Assembly: GCF_947495315.1 (NCBI RefSeq)
Contig: NZ_CANLYD010000024.1
Span: 1 to 64,000, forward strand
Reading direction: 5' to 3'
From: an uncultured Aquimarina sp.
Lineage (GTDB): Bacteria; Bacteroidota; Bacteroidia; Flavobacteriales; Flavobacteriaceae
DNA: 64,000 nt
Shown: positions 28,334 to 37,700 of the stretch, one piece after another
How positions within the stretch are numbered: position 1 is the stretch's first letter
How the letters are laid out: the number at the start of each line of letters is the position of its first letter
Notes under the pieces: generated by a model
Seen by the model: the letters and a program-made list of their open reading frames with translations, nothing else
Told to the model about the DNA's origin: nothing
Database searches by the model: none
Translations under genes and position numbers: made by a program

Positions 28334-30487
28334 TTATTGTTTTGTAAAAAGTATAGCCTTCCTTGATTTTAAACTCTTGACCATAAGGATATACGATCCT
28401 GAAGGTAAATTAGACACATTTACCTGTGCGTTATTTGATTTTTCAGTTTGGTGATGGATTACTTTTCCATAAAAATCTGCGATCTCAATTGTCGAAAGCC
28501 CGTCCTTCATACCTGAAATATTCAGGATTTCATTATCTACCGGATTTGGGAATGCCACTATTGCAGCTTCTTTTGATACCTCAACACCGTTGCTTCTATC
28601 ACTACAAGATGCTTGTTGCGATGAGTTACTGAAATACAATGCAAAATCTTTGGTTTTTGAAACCATGACAAAATCATCTCCATTTCTGGTAACCCAATAT
28701 GATCCATCCAATCCAGCAAAACCAGTATTATTAAGCGTTACTTCTGGGTTTGCGTTTTTAAGCTGATATGTCATGGTATTTTTAAAATCAACATACCAAT
28801 CTGGTGATCCATCTGTAGTATTAATCGCTAATTGATACAACCCATTATTAGCAGGCACCCAATTAATAGTAAACTTTCGGAAGTTATCTAATTTAGGGCC
28901 ATTAGTTCCTAAGACATAAACATTAGAATAAGATGTTTTGTCCATAGCGCTTAAACCACTATTTACCGGAGTTCCAAATGAGCAATTGTCACCTCCTCCA
29001 GTGTCAGCGCTTTGTACAGTTAAGACAAATGTCGCTTCACTTTGTTGTCCTTGATTATCTGTTGCTACCGCTTTAAACGTATATACTCCGGCAGAACGTC
29101 CGTTCACCTCTTGTGGATTAGGAGAACCATCATGTCCCCATTCATAAGGAGCATAACTTTCCTGACGTATTAAACTATTATTGACATACAGTTTTACATT
29201 AGAGACACTACCATCAGCATCTGAAGCATTGGCTCTCACTGTAAGGTCATATCCTTCTTGTACTGTAATATTACCAGATGGTGAAGCAAAAGAAACATTT
29301 GGAGCTTGATTACCCGGATTATTCTCTCTAACTGTTAATGTGAATGATTTTTCTGCTGTTTTACCTTTGTTATCCGTAGCAACAGCCTTTATTGTGTAAG
29401 TTCCTGGCGTTCTTCCATTAAGTTCATTAGGATTGGGTGAACTATCGTGACCCCATTCATAGGGAGCTCTATTCTCTTGTCTTACTAATGCATTGTTTAC
29501 ATATAATTTCACATTAGAAATACTACCATCCGGATCACTTGCATTTACTTCTACATTTAAATCATATCCTTCATCTACCATTAGATTACTAGTAGGAGTT
29601 TTAAACGAAACTACCGGAGGCTTATTAGAACCGGAAGAAGTACCAGAAGGAGTTGCCTCTGCCAGCGTTTTAGCAACTCTCATTTCATCATAATATGTGC
29701 TAACATCAAAGTTACATGCATTAGAATTATATGCACCCCATTTTGCATATACCACACTTCCATCAAACGTCTTGTGATATGCTCTCTTTTTATCTGAAGA
29801 TAGTGTTACCTGATAATCCTGGAATCCAGAATTTGATAAAGTTTGTTTCTCTCCATTATACCAGAATTCTACATATCCTACATTTTTATTTCTGGATAAT
29901 TTCATTTTTATGACAAAACTCACCCAAGTATTTTCTGGAATAGATTTATTCCATAAGGTAGTTTTGCGCTTGCTAATAGATCCGCTACAAGAATTCCAAG
30001 ATGGATAGCAAGGTCCCCAAGCACTTAGACTCAGGTTTCCATTTCCATATCCCATATTAAGAGGATAGTTTTGGGTATTATTTTGATTACCGGCATCGGT
30101 TTTCCATTGCCAAACAGCAATACCATTGTTAATGTTAGGCGTTGACTCTATTTTCCATCGCCATCCGAAATATACTACATCGCCATCCTTGGGCGTATAA
30201 TTATTAACTGTGCCTGTAGTTCTGGCAAATTCTCCTCTCTTTTGTCCTTTGGGTTTACGAATTCTCCACACTTTTCCGTATTTCGAATCGGTTGTGGTTG
30301 TAGCTGTAGATGTGTTATTTGATTGATTACTGCAATTATCACCAGCATTACCAGAATCAAATCTTCTGAAGCTGCTTTTAACACTTTTATTAGGGTCCCC
30401 GTACCAAAGTACTTGGCTATGTGCATAAAACCCCGCTAATAGAAACATTACCAGAAAAGCAATATTTCTAATTTCATAGTTTTTCAT
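28334..30487 (-). CDS. Secreted jelly-roll polysaccharide lyase-like protein (PL28/heparin-lyase-I-like), T9SS-exported
   Basis: 717 residues. A signal peptide ends in FYAHSQ. The catalytic-type domain covers about 25-270, with GKVWRIRKPKGQKRGEFAR, GDVVYFGWRWKI, WQWKTDAG, NYPLNMGY, VEFWYNGEKQTLS, AKWGAYN and YYDEMRVAKTLAEATP. This pattern recalls the jelly-roll lyases of PL28 (ulvan lyase) and the heparin-lyase-I group, but I place it by memory of motifs only. Two Ig domains with EWGHDSSPNP and EWGHDGSPNP follow (290-490), then the shared 120-residue module (500-625) and a T9SS tail (640-717). Together with KduI/KduD, a lyase acting on a glucuronate- or iduronate-rich polymer fits well. Confidence 0.75.
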   Translation of the reverse strand: MKNYEIRNIAFLVMFLLAGFYAHSQVLWYGDPNKSVKSSFRRFDSGNAGDNCSNQSNNTSTATTTTDSKYGKVWRIRKPKGQKRGEFARTTGTVNNYTPKDGDVVYFGWRWKIESTPNINNGIAVWQWKTDAGNQNNTQNYPLNMGYGNGNLSLSAWGPCYPSWNSCSGSISKRKTTLWNKSIPENTWVSFVIKMKLSRNKNVGYVEFWYNGEKQTLSNSGFQDYQVTLSSDKKRAYHKTFDGSVVYAKWGAYNSNACNFDVSTYYDEMRVAKTLAEATPSGTSSGSNKPPVVSFKTPTSNLMVDEGYDLNVEVNASDPDGSISNVKLYVNNALVRQENRAPYEWGHDSSPNPNELNGRTPGTYTIKAVATDNKGKTAEKSFTLTVRENNPGNQAPNVSFASPSGNITVQEGYDLTVRANASDADGSVSNVKLYVNNSLIRQESYAPYEWGHDGSPNPQEVNGRSAGVYTFKAVATDNQGQQSEATFVLTVQSADTGGGDNCSFGTPVNSGLSAMDKTSYSNVYVLGTNGPKLDNFRKFTINWVPANNGLYQLAINTTDGSPDWYVDFKNTMTYQLKNANPEVTLNNTGFAGLDGSYWVTRNGDDFVMVSKTKDFALYFSNSSQQASCSDRSNGVEVSKEAAIVAFPNPVDNEILNISGMKDGLSTIEIADFYGKVIHHQTEKSNNAQVNVSNLPSGSYILMVKSLKSRKAILFTKQ
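28600..28990 (-). other. Shared C-terminal module, copy 2 (in the PL28-like protein)
   Basis: The same module as at 24488-24874, with NVYVLGTNGPKLDNFRKF, NNGLYQLAINTTDGSP and GLDGSYWVTRNGDDFVMVS, directly before the T9SS tail. At the DNA level it is very close to copy 3, which suggests recent duplication or gene conversion. Confidence 0.8.
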
Positions 30488-30505
30488 AATTCATGGTGTT
30501 ATTAT

Positions 30506-30545
30506 TATACATAGGTTGATCGATGAAAAGATCAACCTATGTATA
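30506..30545 (-). terminator. Strong hairpin terminator after the first PL14-like gene
   Basis: A perfect 16-base stem (TATACATAGGTTGATC at 30506-30521 with its complement at 30530-30545) and an 8-base loop, 30 bases past the stop of the 30576-32783 gene and before the start of the next gene at 30487. It separates the transcripts of neighbouring enzyme genes. Confidence 0.78.
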
Positions 30546-30575
30546 ACAGGTTAGATTATGGGCATTTACAAATCC

Positions 30576-32783
30576 TTATTTCACAAACAATAAGGATTGT
30601 TTAGAGTTCTTACTTCTGTTAATCAGTAAATATGGACCTGAGGGAAGTTCGGAGATGTCCATAGTTTCTGTCGTATTTTTAGAATTAAACTCTTTGATAA
30701 TTCGTCCTTGAAGATCTACCACTTGTAGCACTTTGTACTTTGTAGACAACCCTCTAATATTAAGGATATTTCCTTTTACCGGATTAGGATATACTAACAT
30801 TTTATCTTCAATTTCTTCAAGACCTGATGATCGGTTACAACCAGGAGGAGATGATGAATTACTAAAGTATAAAGTGAAATCCTTGGTTTTAGAAACCAGC
30901 ACAAAATTAGCTCCATCCCTAGCAACCCAATAGGATCCATCGAGACCTTCAAAACCAGTATTATTAAGCGTTACTTCTGGATTTGCGTTTTTAAGCTGAT
31001 ATGTCATGGTATTTTTAAAGTCTACATACCAATCTGGAGATCCATTATTCGTATTAATAGCGAATTGATATAACCCATTATTAGCAGGTACCCAATTAAT
31101 AGTAAACTTTCGGAAGTTACCTAATTTAGGCCCATCAGTTCCTAAAACATGAACATTAGAATAAGATATTTTGTCCATAGCGCTTAAACCACTATTCACC
31201 GGAGTTCCAAATGAATAATTGTCACCTCCACCACCAGTGTCGGTACCTTGAACTGTTAAAGTAAAAGTTGCTTCAGCTGTTTTGCCTTCATTATCTGTAG
31301 CAACTGCTTTTACCGTATACACTCCCGCAGAGCGTCCGTTCACCTCTTGTGGATTCGGAGAACCATCGTGACCCCATTCATAAGGAGCATAACTTTCCTG
31401 GCGTACTAAACTATTATTGATATACAGTTTTACGTTAGAAATACTACCATCAGAATCCGAAGCATTAGCAACAATAGTAAGGTCGTATCCTTCTTGTACT
31501 GTTATATTCCCTGATGGAGAAGCAAAAGAAATATTTGGAGCCTGGTTACTAGTTGCTGCTTTAATAATTACTGTTCTTGATACTTCTGTAGAAAGACCTT
31601 CTTGTCCTGCTTCAAAAGCTCTAGCGCCTATTGTATAGGTCCCAGCCGAAGTTGGTGTCCAAGAATTCGTATATGGGGCAGTATAATCTTGACCATAATA
31701 TCCGCCGTTTACTTTGAAATTAACCCTATCTACATTACCATCAGGATCCGAAGCAGTTGCTCTTAATGTAATTGTTTCACCTAATGTGAATTCCTGATTA
31801 TTTGATGATGGATTTGTCAATGCGACTTGGGGTGGTTTGTTCTCTCCTCCTCCCGGTGGATTACCACATCCTGTCCAAACTTTAAAATCATCGAAAAAAG
31901 TATATTCTGTTCTTGGAGAATGCCAAACGGGATCTGTTCTCTTCCCTCCACGATACGTATTCATAATAAGGGCATTTATTTTTAAGTTATTTTTACCCGA
32001 GTTACGAATTTTGGCATTATTATCACGATACGTTTCTACTCCATCGATCCACATGATCACAGTACCGTTTCTTTGTCCGGGTGTATTCATTTTGATATAT
32101 TGACGGATAGTATACCACTTGTCATCCTTCAGATTAGAAAAAATTCTTTTTCCATCTCCACAATCTCCATCCTTTCTTGGTTGTCCATTTGTCTTATCGG
32201 CAAAGTAGCTATATAAAATAAGGTAAGGTGCATTAGTTTGCGCTCTATTTCTTCTCCACATCAACCGTGCGGACCATCCATCTGAATTATATTTACACCC
32301 GGACGGAATAGCGCCTCTACCTGTGGTTTCACTATTTACTCCTCTAGTAGATCCTCCTAACCCAGGTAATTTCCCACCTGTAGCCCAGAAGAAATTATCA
32401 TCGAATTTTACTTTGTACTCTAAATAGGCTTCATCTACAGCATCAAAATAAGGATCGAAGAGAAAACCACCGGATCTACCTGAGGCATCATTCTTTAAAT
32501 ACTGTGCTCGTAAAGTTCCATTGACAATTCTAGTCTCCTGTGGAGTGTTTTCTATCAAATTACCCGCAGCACCAGGGCCTTCTACCCCTCTATAGGTAGA
32601 TGCAGTCCAAGGTTTTACTTTGTTATTAAAGTCACTTTTAATATCAGCAATAGAGTATCGTCTGTTATTCCAATTATTAAAATCGACATCGATTATAGTA
32701 TTGCAGTTTTGTGCATTTGTATTTCCAAGTACGAATAAAACGCATAGTAGGAAAAATCCGTTAGTAGTTTTAAGTATTCTCAT
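30576..32783 (-). CDS. Secreted PL14-like polysaccharide lyase with Ig and shared modules, T9SS-exported
   Basis: 735 residues. The signal peptide ends in GNTNAQ. The catalytic-type domain covers about 25-305, with LEYKVKFDDNFFWATGGKLP, GLGGSTRG, GWSARLMWRRNR, LKDDKWYTIRQYIKMNTPG, VIMWIDGVETYRD and FFDDFKVWTGCG. This layout matches PL14-type lyases (GGKLPGL ... ARLMWR ... W.DG). Known PL14 members cleave alginate or glucuronan. Two Ig domains (312-405 and 410-505), the shared module (515-640) and a T9SS tail (655-735) follow. The leader before the ATG is CA-rich (CTCACACACACAATG). With kduI/kduD nearby, a glucuronan-type substrate is more likely than alginate, but this is inference. Confidence 0.78.
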   Translation of the reverse strand: MRILKTTNGFFLLCVLFVLGNTNAQNCNTIIDVDFNNWNNRRYSIADIKSDFNNKVKPWTASTYRGVEGPGAAGNLIENTPQETRIVNGTLRAQYLKNDASGRSGGFLFDPYFDAVDEAYLEYKVKFDDNFFWATGGKLPGLGGSTRGVNSETTGRGAIPSGCKYNSDGWSARLMWRRNRAQTNAPYLILYSYFADKTNGQPRKDGDCGDGKRIFSNLKDDKWYTIRQYIKMNTPGQRNGTVIMWIDGVETYRDNNAKIRNSGKNNLKINALIMNTYRGGKRTDPVWHSPRTEYTFFDDFKVWTGCGNPPGGGENKPPQVALTNPSSNNQEFTLGETITLRATASDPDGNVDRVNFKVNGGYYGQDYTAPYTNSWTPTSAGTYTIGARAFEAGQEGLSTEVSRTVIIKAATSNQAPNISFASPSGNITVQEGYDLTIVANASDSDGSISNVKLYINNSLVRQESYAPYEWGHDGSPNPQEVNGRSAGVYTVKAVATDNEGKTAEATFTLTVQGTDTGGGGDNYSFGTPVNSGLSAMDKISYSNVHVLGTDGPKLGNFRKFTINWVPANNGLYQFAINTNNGSPDWYVDFKNTMTYQLKNANPEVTLNNTGFEGLDGSYWVARDGANFVLVSKTKDFTLYFSNSSSPPGCNRSSGLEEIEDKMLVYPNPVKGNILNIRGLSTKYKVLQVVDLQGRIIKEFNSKNTTETMDISELPSGPYLLINRSKNSKQSLLFVK
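30836..31218 (-). other. Shared C-terminal module, copy 3 (in the first PL14-like protein)
   Basis: The same module, with NVHVLGTDGPKLGNFRKF, NNGLYQFAINTNNGSPDW, GLDGSYWVARDGANFVLVS and FTLYFSNSS. It is nearly identical in DNA to copy 2, including the preceding Ig domain. Confidence 0.8.
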
Positions 32784-32828
32784 TGTGTGTGTGAGTTTTG
32801 TTAGTTAATTCTTTGTAATAGTCTTTTT

Positions 32829-34655
32829 TTAGTTTTTAATCATTTTATATCTCCTTGTTTCTTTATTTGATGACCTTAACTCAATAAAATAAAGGCCTTT
32901 GCTTAATAATTCTACATCAATAGAAATTGACTCTTCCTTACCTGATTTTACAGACTTAACTACCTGACTGTTTATACTATAAATCACTATTTCATGAACA
33001 GATGCGTCCACACCATTCATAAAAATGGAATTATTAACAGGGTTTGGATAGTAAGAAAATGAATCTTTATTTACGGTATTCGGTCTAGCTCTGCCGGTAC
33101 AAGAAGGTGCTTGATCATCATTACTGAAGTATAAAGTGAATCCTTCTGTTTTTGATACCATTACAAAACTATCTCCATCTCTGGTGACCCAATAGGAACC
33201 ATCTAACCCTGATATCCCAGAATTATTAATTGTTATAGAAGGATTTGATTGTCCAAGTGTATGAGTTAGTTTGTTTTTTAGATCTACATAATAAGAAGGA
33301 ACCCCATTATTAGTATTTATTGCAAATTGATACAATCCATTGTTCCCAGCGTTCCAGTTAATTGTAAATTTTCTAAAATTACTGAACGAAGGACCATTAT
33401 TTCCCAACACATGAACTTCTGTAAAAGAGGTTTTAGGAATATTCGATATACTATTAGAAACCGGTGTATTAAAAGAACAACTACCTCCTCCGGTATCTCC
33501 TCCGTCATCATCTAATACAATCACTGTTCTTGAAGTTTCGCTCGATAGACCTTCCTGATCTTCTTCAAAAGCTCTCGCAGCAATTACATACGTTCCTGCT
33601 TCGGAAGGAGTCCAGATAACGCTGTATGGACTTGAAGAATCTGATCCATAATAGGCCCCATTAATTTTAAAATTTACTTTATCAATACTACCATCAGGAT
33701 CCGACGCATTCGCTCTTAGTGTAATTGTTTCACCGAGGGTGTAGCTTTCATTATTTGTTGCTGGCGATGTCAATTGGACTATTGGAGCTTCGTTTTCGTC
33801 TCCTCCATCTCCACCATTTCCTCCTGAATTACCAATTCTACTAGTAGATACAATGAAATCATCAAACAGTGCTAATTCATCATCATTAGCCCACCAGGAA
33901 CTATTACTACTTCCTCCAAAAAAGGTTGAGAAATAAAAATGATTCATTAATAAGCCTACATCATCACTATCCACAATAAAATCATCAACATTATAAAAAC
34001 CAGCAGCTTTAACACCATCAATCCAGCCTTCCATGATTCCATCATCATTCCCTAGTGTATTCAGTTTATAATGCATCTCTATATGATGCCATTTATTTGT
34101 CTCAAATTTAACTTGCCCTACTGATTGATTATTCCACCAAATCCTCGTTTGTTGATCGATCTGAGTATTGTAATGTGGGTAAAATTCTATTTTACCTTCC
34201 TCTCGCCACATTAATCGTAAGGACATATCCTGACCGTTCATTCTACCACCAGGACCTGGAATTTTGCCTCCTTTAACAAAATCAAAATCTCCTAGAAATT
34301 TCACCCAAAAACTTACATATAATTCTCTATATCCTTCACCAGTAGGTGAATCAGACACATCAAAAAATATTTTTCCATTTATACCACTATCAGATGGTGT
34401 CGATTTATCTTTTGGAAACTTAACCTCTAAACAATTTCCAGAACCTCTATCGCTGGGAATGCTTCTCAGGAAGCCCTCATCACATCCGTTACAAGAATTA
34501 AACTTTAAAAGGGTTTTTGATTCCTCTTTGTTTATAGGGCCCAATCTTATATCATCAAAATCATTTTGATATACATAATTCTCCTGAGCAAGTAACATAG
34601 AAGTATAGCCCATCAAAACTAGTATAATACTTTTTTTTATGTATTTGTAATTCAT
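32829..34655 (-). CDS. Secreted PL14-like polysaccharide lyase, shorter paralogue, T9SS-exported
   Basis: 608 residues. The signal peptide ends in TSMLLAQ. The catalytic-type domain covers about 25-285, with FWVKFLGDFDFVKGGKIPGP, SLRLMWREEGKIEFYPHYN, KWHHIEMHYKLNTLGNDDG, MEGWIDGVKAAGFYN and LFDDFIVSTS, a PL14-type pattern. It differs clearly from its neighbour at 30576 in the catalytic part. One Ig domain (290-385), the shared module (395-515) and a T9SS tail (530-608) follow. It lies 45 bases upstream of the 30576 gene's start. A CA-rich leader (ATACACACACAATG) precedes its ATG. The substrate is unknown; glucuronan or a related polyuronate fits the locus. Confidence 0.76.
   Translation of the reverse strand: MNYKYIKKSIILVLMGYTSMLLAQENYVYQNDFDDIRLGPINKEESKTLLKFNSCNGCDEGFLRSIPSDRGSGNCLEVKFPKDKSTPSDSGINGKIFFDVSDSPTGEGYRELYVSFWVKFLGDFDFVKGGKIPGPGGRMNGQDMSLRLMWREEGKIEFYPHYNTQIDQQTRIWWNNQSVGQVKFETNKWHHIEMHYKLNTLGNDDGIMEGWIDGVKAAGFYNVDDFIVDSDDVGLLMNHFYFSTFFGGSSNSSWWANDDELALFDDFIVSTSRIGNSGGNGGDGGDENEAPIVQLTSPATNNESYTLGETITLRANASDPDGSIDKVNFKINGAYYGSDSSSPYSVIWTPSEAGTYVIAARAFEEDQEGLSSETSRTVIVLDDDGGDTGGGSCSFNTPVSNSISNIPKTSFTEVHVLGNNGPSFSNFRKFTINWNAGNNGLYQFAINTNNGVPSYYVDLKNKLTHTLGQSNPSITINNSGISGLDGSYWVTRDGDSFVMVSKTEGFTLYFSNDDQAPSCTGRARPNTVNKDSFSYYPNPVNNSIFMNGVDASVHEIVIYSINSQVVKSVKSGKEESISIDVELLSKGLYFIELRSSNKETRRYKMIKN
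33098..33484 (-). other. Shared C-terminal module, copy 4 (in the second PL14-like protein)
   Basis: The same module in a more divergent form: EVHVLGNNGPSFSNFRKF, NNGLYQFAINTNNGVPSYYV and GLDGSYWVTRDGDSFVMVS. The divergence shows which positions are conserved: HVLG, GP, NFRKF, NNGLYQFA, YVD and GLDGSYWV. Confidence 0.78.
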
Positions 34656-34679
34656 TGTGTGTGTATTTGAATTATTAGA

Positions 34680-34718
34680 ATAATCATCAAGTAGTTTCTA
34701 TAACTACTTGATGATTAT
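34680..34718 (-). terminator. Strong hairpin terminator after the GH5 fusion gene
   Basis: A perfect 17-base stem (34680-34696 with 34702-34718) and a 5-base loop, 16 bases past the stop of the minus-strand gene and 25 bases before the start of the gene at 34655. Each enzyme gene here seems able to end its own transcript. Confidence 0.78.
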
Positions 34719-34733
34719 ATTGGCTAAGACAAA

Positions 34734-37700
34734 TTATTGCTTAGTAAACAGCATAGATTTTCTGAATTTTAATCCTTTTATGATTAGGACATACACGCCA
34801 GATTTAAGATTAGAAACATCCAAACCTGCTTCAGTATTTTCGATAAATTTTTGAATCACAACCTTTCCTTGCATATCTGCAACCTCTAATGTTGATTTTT
34901 CCTGAGCAATACCTGTTACATTTAGGATATTATCACTTACCGGATTTGGGAATAGCTTAATGTTTGATAATTTATCCTGATCTACAGGTTCTTTATTATC
35001 ATTACAATTAGGAGGAGTAGCAGAATTACTGAAATATATCGTAAAGCCTCCATTCTTAGAAACCATAACGAAATTAGCTCCATCCTTTGCTACCCAATAA
35101 GAACCGTCTAAACCACTAAATCCAGAATTGTTTATGGTTACTTCAGGATTACTCGTATTAAATTCAGTAGTACTAAAAGGTCTTAGGTCTACATAATAAT
35201 TTGGCACACCGTTATTGGTATTCATTGCAAATTGATATAATCCATTGTATTGTGGATTCCAATTAATACTGAATTTTCTAAAATTGTTTAAAGCTGGACC
35301 TCCACTTCCTAGAACATGTACTTCGGAAAAAGATACTCCATCAAATGCCGGTAATGCACTATTAAGTGGCGCACCAAAAGAACAGTCATTACCACCACCT
35401 GTATTTTCACTTTTCACTGTTAACGTAAAAGTAGTTTCAGCCGTAGTTCCTTCATTATCTGTAGCTACTGCTCTAAACACATGATTACCCACTGCTAAAC
35501 CAGTTGTCTCTCCTGGGTTAGGTGATGTATTGTGTCCCCATTCATAAGGATCGAAATTTTCTTGTCTTACAAAACTTCCATCGATATATAGTTTTACATT
35601 ATCTATAGTTCCATCACTATCTGAGGCATTTACTTTGATATAAAGACTAGTATACCCTTCATCTACTGTTAGGTTACCGGAAGGTGTTTGAAAAGATATT
35701 GCTGGTGTTTGATTACCTCCTGTATCAGTAGATACAGAAATATTTACATTACTGGAAGTTTTAGTCGCTCCATCATTATCTGTTGCTCTAGCAGTTAAGT
35801 TGTAATTCCCAGCTTGGGCATTATTAATTGTGTAAGAATAAGGAGCGCTGGTGTCTTCACCTAATTTCGAGCTTCCTCTAAAAAATTCTACTTTGGTTAC
35901 CGATCCGTCAGGATCACTCGCATTAGCGTTGATCTGAATATTTGCTCCTGTATCAAAATTAGCACCATTAGAAGGAGAAGTAATACTTACCGAAGGGTCT
36001 TGGTTACCTCCTCCAGAACAAGGAACAATATTCCAGCTTGGGCAAGATTCTGTTACAAAATTTGTTGTCCCATCACTGATTGGAAAATCTGGTGAATTCG
36101 GATTACGTGTATTATCCCATACGTGAATTTCTGAAGGATCTCCTTGTTTTTTTCGAGCAGTTGGGATTTCATTTGCTCTACTACCTAAATTGAAAGTATT
36201 ATCAAAAATAGCATTTCTAAAACCGGTATTAAATCCTGTTCCTCGATCTAAGAAGTCAACTCCGGCGTTAAGAATGTTAGATCCATCTCGATTAAAAGTA
36301 TTGTTATACACAAAACCATACGCTCCTTTTAGGTCAATAAACGCGTCAGCACTATTTTCTCCAGAAATACCATCTGCAGAGAACGTACAATTACGAATAA
36401 TTGTATTCTTCGTACCTTCTTTTACATCTACTCCTTCAGCGGTAACATTAGGACCAACAATACAACCATCAATCGTATTATTATTACATTCTCTTTCATA
36501 TTGATCGTGTTGACCCTTATCTGATCCTACGTATAGACCTTCACCAATTCCTGGTTTTTTAATACCAACATTATATACCCTACTATCTTTAATCAAATTA
36601 AAACTAGATCCATCTCTTAAGTGAATCCCTTCTTCTCCTAATTCTCGTACAGTTACATTTTCCAAGAGCCCACGATTGGCATTATCAAAGACAATTCCTT
36701 TAGAACCTTCTTCGAAAATGATATCTTTTATTTGCCAATAATCACCTAACATATGCAATACATAGCCATCATACTTTCCATCTTCACCTTTTAATATTGG
36801 AGGATTTGACGGATTTTGTGCTCTCATAATAATAGGGTTTGAAGCTGTACCATTCTTGTTTGATGCATATCTGGCAGCTCTTCCTCCTATATTTATTTTG
36901 TCTGGAGCTTCGTAGGTTCCAGGAGCAATTATGATCTCATCTCCTGGTTGAGCATTTTGCATTGCATTTCTGATACAAGCTACCGTATTACAATTGATCG
37001 TTCCGCTTGGATCAGGATCTACAACATCTCCTGACCAGTTCTTGATAATATCTTTGATAAAAACCCCGGTTGACGTCAATTGATTATTCTTCAATCCGTT
37101 GATTCCTTGACCTGGCTGTACAATGGATGATCCTTCTGATTTATCGCTTACTGCCCAATTCACGTGACTTATGCCATTGTCTTTAAAAAACTGCATCCAT
37201 CTTTCTGTTTCAGCAACATCTGCGTTACCGTCTCCATTAGCATTAACTGCTCCCCATTCGGTTGCAAAGAGAGCTACTCCATTATTAAGTGCAGTTTGTG
37301 CTTTATTTCTTAAAAACTGCGTATGTGTACCAGAATAAAAATGCAGTGTATAAGCAGTATTAGGGTCATTTATAGGGTTATTCGAAGCAATATCAACATC
37401 CTGAGACCAGGTTGGTGACCCCACTATGATTAAATTATCAGGATCCTCTGATCTAATCGCTGCAATTACGGTTTCAGCATAACTTTTTACTGTAGACCAT
37501 GATTGATTTATAGGTTCATTATAGATCTCGTAGATCACATTTGGTCGATTGCCATAGATAGAAGCCATCTCTTTAAAGAAATCTGCAGCTTCAGAAGTAT
37601 AATCTTCCGCTTCGTGGGTATGCCAATCAATAATTACATATATCCCACTTGTAATAGCCTGATCAATTACTTTGCGAATTTTATTTTTTTGAAAATTAGG

